A stretch of 64,000 nucleotides of DNA from Cronobacter malonaticus LMG 23826 (GTDB taxonomy: Bacteria; Pseudomonadota; Gammaproteobacteria; Enterobacterales; Enterobacteriaceae): NCBI RefSeq assembly GCF_001277215.2, contig NZ_CP013940.1, positions 1,426,001 through 1,490,000 on the forward strand, given 5' to 3'. The stretch's first letter is position 1. Every line of letters begins with the position of its first letter. The notes beneath the pieces are model-generated. The model was not told the DNA's origin. It made no database searches and saw only the letters and a list, made by a program, of their open reading frames with translations. This document shows, piece after piece, positions 1 to 7,766 of this stretch. The position numbers and the translations under genes were made by a program.

Positions 1-369
1 CATAACGACACGGCGAGTTTCTTTACGCATTCCGGCATCATACTGAGCGCGAGTGGTACTCAACGTCCAGATAACCTCTGCTGTCTTACCTTCAATGCTG
101 CCGCAACATGTAGCACCACCACCGCCATGGGCTGATGCATTGGAACCCGCCACACCATTAACACTAAAGCCCAGAACCGGACGATCCAGTTCGCTATGAA
201 TTATCAGCGTTACCGCCCCGGTTGGCGGTCCCCAGATACTTGCCCACACCAGCCAGGCGGCGTAAATCATCACCGGGAGTGATAACCCAAACCAGATCCA
301 TTTGCCCCAGCGGGTATATCCCCGGTTAACTGCCGCATCTATTTTTTCGAGCCGACGATAAAATCCCAT
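1..369 (-). CDS. DUF3304 immunity-like protein, copy A (3' end outside window)
   Basis: The first 123 codons run leftward from the ATG at 369; the rest lies outside the window. A hydrophobic segment at about residues 22-42 is followed by an exported-type domain carrying FSVNGVAG and a Gly-rich run before TCC, the signature I associate with DUF3304. Such proteins are found beside DUF2235 (Tle1-like) T6SS phospholipases, where an immunity role against a periplasmic lipase is likely; this is inference. The DNA is almost identical to copy C (1344-1868) over the N-terminal and central parts, so the duplication is recent. An AAGGAATAAAA leader precedes the start. It is the third member of a minus-strand array. 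Confidence 0.75.
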   Translation of the reverse strand, partial: MGFYRRLEKIDAAVNRGYTRWGKWIWFGLSLPVMIYAAWLVWASIWGPPTGAVTLIIHSELDRPVLGFSVNGVAGSNASAHGGGGATCCGSIEGKTAEVIWTLSTTRAQYDAGMRKETRRVVM

Positions 370-427
370 TTTTATTCCTTGTCAGTGTGACGTTTATTTT
401 TAAGGCGGTTTACATAATTATTAAATA

Positions 428-580
428 TTAATCAGCCGCCGCTTCCCGCTCAATATTGCGACCCATGCCATCAAAAAAGAAACCGATATGCCAGATACGT
501 GAACAAGTTCCAGGCTTATGCTCACTGTCTTGTTGGGCGCGGCTTGCCGCCGCTATCAGACTTTCTATATCCATATCCAT
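428..580 (-). pseudogene. 5' stub of a Tle1-like (DUF2235) effector gene, stub A
   Basis: Reading leftward from the ATG at 580, a 50-residue frame matches the N-terminus of the intact effector at 7767-9554: MD-IE-LIAAASRA, then CSRIWHIGFFFDGMGRN. It stops at a TAA soon after GRNIE. The GFFFDG block is the first conserved motif of DUF2235 proteins; the rest of the alpha/beta hydrolase is absent. It begins 8 bases after the stop of copy B (589-1122), the same order as the intact immunity-effector pair on the right. I read it as a leftover from repeated insertion of new immunity cassettes. It may still be translated. Confidence 0.7.
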
Positions 581-588
581 TTTTTCCT

Positions 589-1122
589 TTAACTCTTCGG
601 TTGTTTGATATTATCCGGGCGCTTCTCATAGGGTGACCAGGCATCCATACTCCAGCCCAACAGCACTTTATCGCCCGGTAAGAAGTGGACATGTAAGTTG
701 TCTTCTCCCCATTCTCGCTTCGGAAGTGACATAACGACACGGCGAGTTTCTTTACGCATTCCGGAGTCATATTGTGTACGGGTGGTACTGAGTGTCCAGA
801 TAACCTCCGCCGTATCGCCTTTTATAATCCCACAACAAGTCAACTTTCCACCATCGGAGGCATAAACATTATTCTTGTCCCGAACAAAAGCATTTCCTCC
901 CGCCACACCATTAACACTAAATTCCAGAATAGGGCGATCCAGATCACTATGTATGATCAGTGCTACCGCCCCGGTTGGCGGTCCCCAGATGCTTGCCCAC
1001 ACCAGCCAGATGGCGTAGACCATCACCGGCGTTGATAACCCAAACCAAATCCATTTGCCCCAGCGGGCATATCCCCGATTAACTGCCGCATCTATTTTTT
1101 CGAGCCGACTATAAAATCCCAT
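589..1122 (-). CDS. DUF3304 immunity-like membrane protein, copy B
   Basis: This 177-residue protein has a cytoplasmic N-terminus with a conserved RLEKIDAAVNRGYARW stretch, one membrane segment at about residues 24-44, then a periplasmic DUF3304 domain (FSVNGVAGGN, a TCC pair, RVVMSLPKRE, HVHFLPGDKVLLGW). By context it is a probable immunity protein against a Tle1-type T6SS lipase. The segment between GGN and TCC differs from copies A and C while both flanks are nearly identical, suggesting the middle sets specificity. It sits between effector stubs A and B in a minus-strand array. The start is the ATG preceded by AAGGAATAAAA. Confidence 0.75.
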   Translation of the reverse strand: MGFYSRLEKIDAAVNRGYARWGKWIWFGLSTPVMVYAIWLVWASIWGPPTGAVALIIHSDLDRPILEFSVNGVAGGNAFVRDKNNVYASDGGKLTCCGIIKGDTAEVIWTLSTTRTQYDSGMRKETRRVVMSLPKREWGEDNLHVHFLPGDKVLLGWSMDAWSPYEKRPDNIKQPKS

Positions 1123-1180
1123 TTTTATTCCTTGTCAGTGTGACGTTTATTTTTAAGGCGGTTTACATAATTATTAAATA

Positions 1181-1344
1181 TTAATCAGCCGCCGCTTCCC
1201 GCTCAATATTGCGACCCATGCCATCAAAAAAGAAACCGATATGCCAGATACATGAATATGCCAGATACATGAACAAGTTCCAAGCTTATGCTCACTGTCT
1301 TGTTGGGCGCGGCTTGCCGCTGCAATTAAAGTTTCAATATCCAT
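1181..1344 (-). pseudogene. 5' stub of a Tle1-like effector gene, stub B, frameshifted
   Basis: The ATG at 1344 overlaps the stop of copy C in a TAATG arrangement, as expected for a translationally coupled immunity-effector pair. The reading matches stub A (MDIE-LIAAASRA, then SEHK-G-C), but a 17-base tandem duplication at 1240-1273 throws the frame off before the GFFFDG block. Downstream DNA remains almost identical to stub A up to the shared TAATATTTAA. It is non-functional as an effector. Confidence 0.7.
1240..1273. repeat. 17-bp tandem duplication in effector stub B
   Basis: The 17-base unit TATGCCAGATACATGAA occurs twice head to tail (1240-1256 and 1257-1273). Stub A has the corresponding sequence once, with one base changed, so the duplication is specific to stub B. 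It shifts the frame by +17 bases. Confidence 0.9.
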
Positions 1345-1868
1345 TATTGCAATTCCTGACTATTAATCTGTTTTTTGTTTTTATAAATAGAAACTATATT
1401 GGGATGTGCAAATCCGGATCCCCACCATAAATAAATATTATCCTTTGCAAGGAAATAAACATGCAAATAGTTTTCTCCCCATTCACGCTTTGGGAGTGGT
1501 ATAACGACACGGCGAGTTTCTAAACGCATGCCGTTCAAATATTGCTCGTGTGTTATATCTAACGTCCAGATAACCTCTGCTGTCTTACCTTCAATGCTGC
1601 CGCAACATGTAGCACCACCACCGCCATGGGCTGATGCATTGGAACCCGCCACACCATTAACACTAAAGCCCAGAACCGGACGATCCAGTTCGCTATGAAT
1701 TATCAGCGTTACCGCCCCGGTTGGCGGTCCCCAGATACTTGCCCACACCAGCCAGGCGGCGTAAATCATTACCGGGAGTGATAACCCAAACCAGATCCAT
1801 TTGCCCCAGCGGGCATATCCCCGGTTAACTGCCGCATCTATTTTTTCGAGCCGACGATAAAACCCCAT
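1344..1868 (-). CDS. DUF3304 immunity-like membrane protein, copy C
   Basis: This 174-residue protein is the first gene of the minus-strand array. It has the same N-terminal block as copies A and B, a membrane segment at about residues 24-44, and a DUF3304 domain with FSVNGVAG, a HGGGGATCC variable segment, and RVVIPLPKREWGE. The C-terminus diverges (it lacks the FLPGDKVLLGW ending and reads FLAKDNIYLWW), so the last ~30 residues may come from a different allele. Its stop overlaps the start of effector stub B. The role as T6SS immunity protein is inferred from the paralogues beside an intact DUF2235 effector at 7767. Confidence 0.75.
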   Translation of the reverse strand: MGFYRRLEKIDAAVNRGYARWGKWIWFGLSLPVMIYAAWLVWASIWGPPTGAVTLIIHSELDRPVLGFSVNGVAGSNASAHGGGGATCCGSIEGKTAEVIWTLDITHEQYLNGMRLETRRVVIPLPKREWGENYLHVYFLAKDNIYLWWGSGFAHPNIVSIYKNKKQINSQELQ

Positions 1869-1905
1869 TTTTATTCCCTGCCTGCCTGGCTTTCGTTTGG
1901 GGATA

Positions 1906-2118
1906 TTAAACTTTAAAAAATAATGGAATATTGATCAGACAATGCTCCGGTGTGTGCCGTTGAATCTTACGGCCGATGTCATTGGCTTGGGCACATCTCT
2001 GCGGTGTCGGAGTGATGCTGGCGTTATCAAACCGCGAGTTGTACCCGATGCAACGCAGATAGTTACTGACATCGCAGAGATTTATTTTTAAGTGTTTTTT
2101 ATGACATGTGGGTTTACG
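1906..2118 (-). pseudogene. Possible C-terminal fragment of a lost gene upstream of the immunity array
   Basis: An open minus-strand frame of 70 codons without a start codon ends at TAA (1906-1908). Its composition looks protein-like (a Cys-Asp-Val-Ser-Asn-Tyr start, several Asn/Arg/Thr/Pro residues, ending IPLFFKV). It lies 37 bases before copy C. It could be the tail of an effector displaced by cassette insertion. I do not recognise the family, and chance openness of a 213-base stretch cannot be excluded. Confidence 0.3.
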
Positions 2119-2210
2119 TCATAAAAAATGCATCATACGCGGAATCTATGGAGCAGTGAGGTCACAATATAGAGGGAGGAGGTTTGACGACAGTACGCTA
2201 AAGAAAAAGC

Positions 2211-2239
2211 AAAAAGCCCGCTAAAAAGCGGGCTTTTTT
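2211..2239 (-). terminator. Intrinsic terminator of tRNA-Asn (copy 1)
   Basis: AAAAAGCCCGC and GCGGGCTTTTT flank a short A-rich loop, giving a stem with A/T tails. It lies just 3' of the minus-strand tRNA-Asn and is almost identical at tRNA-Asn copies 3 and 4. Confidence 0.85.
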
Positions 2240-2244
2240 GAATC

Positions 2245-2320
2245 TGGCTCCTCTGACTGGACTCGAACCAGTGACATACGGATTAACAGTCCGCCGTTCT
2301 ACCGACTGAACTACAGAGGA
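2245..2320 (-). tRNA. tRNA-Asn (GTT), copy 1
   Basis: The minus strand reads TCCTCTGTAGTTCAGTCGG at the 5' end, carries anticodon loop CTGTTAA, T-arm GGTTCGAGTCC and an encoded CCA: 76 bases, identical in length and sequence to the E. coli asnT/U/V/W genes. It is the first of four copies in this window. It separates the minus-strand immunity array from yeeO. Confidence 0.97.
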
Positions 2321-2510
2321 ATCGTGTGGAGGCTAATCATAGCGGCCCCGCGCCAATTGTCAAATGCCATTTGCCTTCGGCCTGCGTGTTCGGACATTCT
2401 CTGAACATTACGCGCTATTTTCCGACAATATCCGTGGAAAGCCTTTGCAGGAATGCGGGTTCTAACCCATTATTTGAAATGAGGTTTCAACTTTCACGCG
2501 CAGGTTCATT

Positions 2511-3983
2511 TTGAGTGTAACCACCACCGTTCGCCAGGCTATCGCTCGCACGCCCTGGTACAAGAAAAGAAAAAGCTATCGGGTTCTGTTATGGCGGGAA
2601 ATCACGCCGCTGGCGGTGCCTATTCTGCTGGAAAACACCTGCGTACTGCTGATGGGCGTGCTGAGCACATTCCTCGTAAGCTGGCTCGGTAAAGAAGCGA
2701 TGGCGGGCGTGGGCCTCGCCGACAGTTTCAATATGGTGGTGCTCTCCTTTTTCGCCGCGGTCGATTTAGGGACGACCGTTTTGGTGGCGTTCAGCCTCGG
2801 CAAGCGCGATCGCAAGCGGGCGAGGGCGGCGGCCAGGCAGTCGCTGGTGCTGATGACTATCGTCTCGATTCTGCTGGCGGCGCTGGTGCATGTGACCGGC
2901 GAATACATCATCGACGTAGTGGCGGGCGAGGCGACGCCACAGGTGAAAGAACTGGCGCTCATTTACCTGCAACTGACCGCCTGGAGTTATCCGGCGGCGG
3001 CCATCGCGCTTATCGGCAGCGGCGCGCTGCGCGGGGCGGGCAATACCAAAATCCCGCTGCTGATTAACGGCGGGATGAATATCCTGAATATCGTGATCAG
3101 CGGCTTTCTGATTTACGGGCTGTTTTCCTGGCACGGCCTCGGTTTTGTCGGTGCCGGGCTGGGGCTGACTATTTCGCGCTATATCGGCGCTATCGCTATT
3201 CTTTATGTGCTGATGATCGGCTTTAACCCGGCGCTACGCATCTCGCTTAAAAGCTATTTCTCGCCGCTTAAGCTCAATATTCTTTGGGAAGTGCTCGGCA
3301 TCGGGCTGCCTGCGAGCATTGAATCGGTGCTGTTTAACGGTGGAAAACTGCTGACGCAGATGTTTGTAGCGGGCATGGGCACCAACGTGATTGCCGGTAA
3401 CTTTATCGCCTTCTCGGTCGCCGCGCTTATTAACCTTCCGGGGAACGCGCTCGGCTCTGCTTCCACTATCATCACCGGTAAACGTCTCGGCAAAGGGCAG
3501 ATTGGCCAGGCGGAACGCGAACTGCGCCACGTTTTCTGGCTTTCAACGATTATGCTGACCGCTATCGCCTGGGTGAGTGCGCCGTTCGCCGGGCTGTTCG
3601 CCTCGTTTTATACTCATGAAGACGATGTGAAAGAGGTCGTAAAAATCCTGCTGTGGCTTAACGCGGCGTTTATGCCGATCTGGGCGGCCTCATGGGTGCT
3701 CCCGGCGGGGCTTAAAGGCGCGCGCGACGCACGCTTTGCGATGTGGGTATCGATGCTCGGCATGTGGGGCTGTCGCGTCGTGGCAGGCTATATGCTCGGG
3801 ATTGTGCTCGGCATGGGCGTTGTGGGCGTGTGGCTCGGTATGTTCCTCGACTGGGCCGTGCGCGGCGTCTTCTTCTACTGGCGCATGGTGAGCGGCAAAT
3901 GGCTGCAAAAATATCCGCGCCCGCCGAAGCGGCCCGTGGTGCTGGACACCCCCGCACCGCCGGGGCAACCGAAGGCGATGTAA
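2511..3983 (+). CDS. yeeO: MATE-family exporter YeeO
   Basis: A 490-residue inner-membrane protein with about twelve hydrophobic helices. The blocks WREITPLAVPILLEN, FLVSWLGKEAMAGVGLADSF, LRGAGNTKIPL and GSASTIITGKRLG match YeeO, an E. coli MATE transporter reported to export flavin nucleotides (FMN/FAD). Location beside a tRNA-Asn matches E. coli. I chose the TTG start at 2511 because no ATG lies near the conserved N-terminus; E. coli annotation uses a longer upstream start that is not open in this frame here. A terminator follows at 4001. Confidence 0.9.
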   Translation: MSVTTTVRQAIARTPWYKKRKSYRVLLWREITPLAVPILLENTCVLLMGVLSTFLVSWLGKEAMAGVGLADSFNMVVLSFFAAVDLGTTVLVAFSLGKRDRKRARAAARQSLVLMTIVSILLAALVHVTGEYIIDVVAGEATPQVKELALIYLQLTAWSYPAAAIALIGSGALRGAGNTKIPLLINGGMNILNIVISGFLIYGLFSWHGLGFVGAGLGLTISRYIGAIAILYVLMIGFNPALRISLKSYFSPLKLNILWEVLGIGLPASIESVLFNGGKLLTQMFVAGMGTNVIAGNFIAFSVAALINLPGNALGSASTIITGKRLGKGQIGQAERELRHVFWLSTIMLTAIAWVSAPFAGLFASFYTHEDDVKEVVKILLWLNAAFMPIWAASWVLPAGLKGARDARFAMWVSMLGMWGCRVVAGYMLGIVLGMGVVGVWLGMFLDWAVRGVFFYWRMVSGKWLQKYPRPPKRPVVLDTPAPPGQPKAM

Positions 3984-4000
3984 GCCTGAAGCCAAAAAGC

Positions 4001-4028
4001 AAAAAGCCCGCTAAAAGCGGGTTTTTTT
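4001..4028 (+). terminator. Terminator after yeeO
   Basis: AAAAAGCCCGC, loop TAAAA, GCGGG, then a run of T. It resembles the tRNA-Asn terminators of this window but lacks one C on the right arm. Confidence 0.75.
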
Positions 4029-4344
4029 ATACCCATTATGCGTCATCTGAAGGCTACTTATCAGCAAAACGGTATTTCTTACTCCCTGCAAAATATTCGT
4101 TTATAAATCTATTCATTTTTATTATTTATTTAATAAGTTGATTGATTTGTGTGGTAAATATAATTCGGTTTATATGCTGACAGGCGAGAAAATAAAATTC
4201 AGCGCATGGCTTTTCTGGCGTTATCGCTATGGCAGGCTTCGCATGGAAATAAGCCAGGCTAAAAATGATTTATTACCTTTTCCCCGATTGACCCGATTTT
4301 TTTGCGGCTTATCCTGTTTTTTCGTTATTAAAAAATGATCAACC
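4029..4344. other. AT-rich spacer between yeeO and the T6SS island
   Basis: About 300 bases with much lower GC than both sides. A 66-codon frame (4138-4338) has no ribosome-binding site or recognisable motif, and I do not call it a gene. The composition suggests imported DNA at the island boundary and probably holds the island promoter. Confidence 0.5.
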
Positions 4345-4369
4345 GATTGCCGGAGGCGGCAATCTTTTT
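4345..4369 (+). terminator. Intrinsic terminator just upstream of vgrG
   Basis: GATTGCCG, loop GAGG, CGGCAATC and then TTTTT form a perfect 8-bp stem. It ends only 14 bases before the vgrG ATG, so it would stop upstream read-through. It may be left from a gene lost in island assembly, or act as an attenuator. Confidence 0.7.
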
Positions 4370-4383
4370 CAAAGGAATGAAGG

Positions 4384-5750
4384 ATGGATATTTCCGATAT
4401 AGGGTTTAGTGAGCCTTCACGTTATACGCTTGAAATTGCCCACAGCCGTGTACGACCCGACGTACTTAGTTTTCACGGGCGCGAAGCCCTTAGCGAGCCA
4501 TATAGATGGCGCATTGAATTCACCGCACCGCAGAGCGACCTGGCACCTGATGACGTTCTTTTGAAATACGCCAGTCTGAGTATGCTTTCTGGTCGCGTGG
4601 TATATGGCGTCATAACCCGTTTTGAATGGCTGGGAACGTCAGCAGACCAGACGCACTACGCGGTGACGCTTTCTTCGCGGCTGCGGGTGAAACGTTCGGC
4701 TGGCACACGCCGCTTCTGGACGGCACCGAAGTCAGCATTGCGTATGACGACGGCAATATCGACCGCCCTTATATCGCCCATGCGTTTCACGACGCTGAAC
4801 ATGCCGACATCGTCTCGCGCGACAACCGTAGCCAGAACATCCTGCGCACCGCGGCGCACAATGAACTGCGGCTGGAGGATCTGCGCGGGCAGGAGCACGT
4901 GGCGCTCTCCACTCCATTCGGTGCATCTTCTCTGAATCAGGGCCACATCACGGATGAACAGAGTCAACAGCGTGGCGCGGGTTTTGAACTCAGAACGGAT
5001 GAATATGGCGTTATCCGCGTGGCGAAAGGGCTGTTTGTCACTGCAGACGGCCAGACGAAAGCCGCAGGCGAGGTGCTGGAGAGGGAGGCGGCGCAGAGAG
5101 AAATAGAAATTTGCCTTAACCAGATCCAACAGTTAGCTGACGCCGCAGCGCAGGCACAGGCGCTGGAAGCAGATATTGCCAGCCAGATTGCGATGTTTAA
5201 TGAGCGGCTAAAGCCGTTAAACCAGATGGTGCATTTCCACGGCCCGCAGGGAACGGCGTTCACCAGCGGCGAACATCTACAAATGACGGCCAGCAAGAAT
5301 GTGGTAATGAATGCCGGCGGCTCTCTGAGTATGGGCGCAATGGGCAACATGACCCTGAACGCCGGTGAAAAAATCGGCCTGTTTGCCCGAACGGGCAAAC
5401 TGAATGTTATTTCAGGCGAAGGCCCGGTGCAGTTTCAGGCACAGAACGGTGCGATGTCTTTGAGCGCGCAGCAAAAAATCAGTCTGGTTTCGACAGGCGA
5501 TATGCTGTTTGCCGGCAAGAAGAAGGTGACGCTGATTGGCGGCGGCAGCTACCTGAAAATAGAGCAAGGGAAAATAGAGTACGGAACGACGGCCACCTAT
5601 TTACGCAAGGTGGAGCGGACGTTTGTTGCTGGTTCTGCCTCTCAGCCTCTGACGTTCCCCGAAATTCATCCGGTGATACAGAGCACTATTTGCATTCCAT
5701 GTCTGCTCAAAGCGATTCAGGCGAATGATGCCATTATTGAGGGATTATAA
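4384..5750 (+). pseudogene. vgrG: vgrG (T6SS spike protein), internal deletion and frame change
   Basis: Frame 1 from ATG 4384 gives the first ~100 residues of a VgrG gp27-like head (SFHGREALSEPYRWRIEF, then SGRVVYGVITRFEW, YAVTLSSRL). Past about 4690 the homology moves to another frame, restarting at GETFGWHTPLLDGTEVSIAY...DRPYIAHAFHD, and runs through the gp5-like needle (repeated MTASKNVVMNAGG, VISGEGPVQFQ) to the stop at 5750. About 300 residues of the usual protein are missing between these parts. The product cannot form a normal trimeric spike. It heads the effector island, so the cargo downstream would need another VgrG from elsewhere in the genome. Confidence 0.85.
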
Positions 5751-5752
5751 CG

Positions 5753-6574
5753 ATGGACAATACCGCGCTATTCACGGCACTGAGTGTCGCCAGGGAAGAG
5801 AACATAAGCCTGCTTTTTGAAGCGGGGGCGCAACCGGAAGCCGATTTCCTGGCATTCAGGGCGAAAAACGAGAACAGGCTGCACTCGCTCTATATTCACC
5901 CGCAACTTACGGCACTCCAGAATTACGGACCATGGTTGCTTGACGTTGATGATACGGAGCAACTACAGAGCGACATGAACACGCTGCCGGGCAGTGTGGC
6001 CGTCATTGTCTCCACACTCAACCGCCCCTTTCTGGCGATTCAGTTGTCCCGCGCCTGCACTATCGTCCAGCCAGAAGGAGCCACTGCGCTGGTGCGCTTC
6101 TATGCAAATCATGTCATTACCGTACTCGCCGCCTGCGCAGATTATGGCTGGCATGCGTGTTTATTTGATGGCATCACGCAGTGGTGGTTACCCGAAGGCA
6201 CGCAGTGGCAACCTCTTCACATTCCACCATCACAAGCAGAAACGGCCGACAACCCGATTATTCGGCTTGATGAAACCACCTGGCAGCAGATTGCGGATAA
6301 TCCACTGGTGAAGAGTGTGCTGAGCGAATGGCGGAAAATGGCGTCCAGTCACGCTTTCCCGGCATGTACGCAGCGACGAATGGTTATCAGGGCACTGGAC
6401 AAGGCGAAAAGCTTCGGGCTGGATGCGCCCGCCGACCGGCAACTGTATGCGCTTTGTTATCTCAATGGCGGGAAGAAGATACTGGAGTCAAAGACGGTTC
6501 GCGCGTTATTGCCCGGAGTTGTGACCGGGAAGGAATCTCTGGCAAACGTGTTATCCCGGGCGTCTGAATGCTGA
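5753..6574 (+). CDS. DUF4123 T6SS effector adaptor (Tap/Tec type)
   Basis: A 273-residue soluble protein starting 3 bases after vgrG. The DUF4123 features are an N-terminal half with LYIHPQL, a FLAIQLSRACTIV core, then ALVRFYANHVI and WWLP. Such adaptors load a specific effector onto the C-terminus of VgrG. The C-terminal third (about residues 190-273) is the variable portion that normally contacts the effector. By position it probably serves the DUF2235 protein at 7767. The start ATG has a GGGATTATAACG leader. Confidence 0.8.
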   Translation: MDNTALFTALSVAREENISLLFEAGAQPEADFLAFRAKNENRLHSLYIHPQLTALQNYGPWLLDVDDTEQLQSDMNTLPGSVAVIVSTLNRPFLAIQLSRACTIVQPEGATALVRFYANHVITVLAACADYGWHACLFDGITQWWLPEGTQWQPLHIPPSQAETADNPIIRLDETTWQQIADNPLVKSVLSEWRKMASSHAFPACTQRRMVIRALDKAKSFGLDAPADRQLYALCYLNGGKKILESKTVRALLPGVVTGKESLANVLSRASEC

Positions 6575-6621
6575 TGATTCGATAAAAGGGATTTTGGCGC
6601 TAATGAATTCAAGGAAAACAT

Positions 6622-7155
6622 ATGGAGTTATATAACCTTGTGAAACGTGCTGATAGCGAGCTAACGCAACTCTACGCCCGGCGTAAGCGCTGGCTATGGG
6701 GGTTTTTACTTACCCCTTTTATCCTGTTGTTTGCCTGGACGTTTTGGGTGGCAAACGGGGGGGAGACAGCGGGCGGGGTGACGCTAATAATCCACAGCAG
6801 GCTGGATAGACCTGTTCTCGGGTTCAGTGTAAATGGTGTCGCCGGAGGTAATGCAGGTGCTTTTAATCCTAAGAATAAATATGCTGGTGAAAATGGCGCA
6901 TCAACTTGCTGTGGAGTAATCGAAGGGAAAATGGCGGAGGTTATCTGGACGCTAAGTGTTACTGGCCCGCAATATGAAGCGGGTATGCGACCAGAAAAAC
7001 ACCGGGTAGTGATTCCGCTGCCCGAGAGAAAGCGTGGTGAAAACGATCTTCATGTGCACTTTTTACCGGGGGATAAAGTGTTACTGGGCTGGAGCGATAA
7101 TGCCTGGTCGCCTTATGATGAACATAATCCGAATTATATCTCACCTTCACAGTAA
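6622..7155 (+). CDS. DUF3304 immunity-like membrane protein, copy D
   Basis: A 177-residue paralogue of the left-edge array: N-terminal YARRKRWLWG, one membrane helix at about residues 27-46, then a periplasmic DUF3304 domain with LIIHSRLDRP, FSVNGVAGGN, STCC, and HVHFLPGDKVLLGW. It is the likely immunity protein of the Tle1-type effector downstream. It is nearly identical in DNA to copy E in its first ~65 codons and last ~80 codons, but the segment at about residues 80-97 is different. Start from ATG with AAGGAAAACAT upstream. Confidence 0.8.
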   Translation: MELYNLVKRADSELTQLYARRKRWLWGFLLTPFILLFAWTFWVANGGETAGGVTLIIHSRLDRPVLGFSVNGVAGGNAGAFNPKNKYAGENGASTCCGVIEGKMAEVIWTLSVTGPQYEAGMRPEKHRVVIPLPERKRGENDLHVHFLPGDKVLLGWSDNAWSPYDEHNPNYISPSQ

Positions 7156-7218
7156 TAATTGAATATACGCTAGGGATTAATAATGCGGTGTTATTCCTGC
7201 AAAACATAAGGATATGCA

Positions 7219-7761
7219 ATGAAATCAAATAAAATATTTAAGCGAATTGACGATGCTCTCAACCAGTTTTATGCACGGCGTAAGCGCTGGCTATGGGGGT
7301 TTTTACTTACCCCTTTTATCCTGATGTTTGCCTGGACGTTTTGGATGGCAAACTCGGGAGAGCCAGCGGGCGGGGTGACGCTAATAATTCACAGCAGGCT
7401 GGATAGACCTATTATAGGTTTTAGCGTGAATGGAGCTGCTGGCGGAAATTCGGCTGCATATGATCCTCACAACGCTTATGCTTTAGAAGGTGGGAAAACC
7501 ACTTGTTGTGCATCAATTAAAGGGAAAATGGCTGAGGTTATCTGGACGCTGAGTGTTACCGGCCCGCAATATGAAGCGGGTATGCGGCCAGAAAAACACC
7601 GGGTGGTGATTCCGCTGCCCGAGAGAAAGCGCGGTGAAAACGATCTTCATGTGCACTTTTTACCGGGAGATAAAGTGTTGCTGGGCTGGAGCGATAATGC
7701 CTGGTCGCCTTATGATAAAAATAATCCTGAGTTTGATTTATCCGCTGATGATAAGGAGTAA
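7219..7761 (+). CDS. DUF3304 immunity-like membrane protein, copy E
   Basis: A 180-residue protein with the same layout as copy D: RRKRWLWGFLLTPFILM membrane segment, LIIHSRLDRP, FSVNGAAGGN, TTCC, HVHFLPGDKVLLGWS. It lies directly before the DUF2235 effector (5 bases between stop and next ATG), so it is the best candidate for the cognate immunity protein of that effector, with copy D an older or orphan allele. AAGGATATGCA precedes the ATG. Confidence 0.8.
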   Translation: MKSNKIFKRIDDALNQFYARRKRWLWGFLLTPFILMFAWTFWMANSGEPAGGVTLIIHSRLDRPIIGFSVNGAAGGNSAAYDPHNAYALEGGKTTCCASIKGKMAEVIWTLSVTGPQYEAGMRPEKHRVVIPLPERKRGENDLHVHFLPGDKVLLGWSDNAWSPYDKNNPEFDLSADDKE

Positions 7762-7766
7762 CTTAT

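Noticed and set aside
2326..2514. 62-codon frame before yeeO
   Set aside because: It begins at the tRNA-Asn flank, has no ribosome site and stops in the yeeO start region; it is leader DNA.
4138..4338. 66-codon frame upstream of vgrG
   Set aside because: AT-rich spacer, no ribosome-binding site, no motif.
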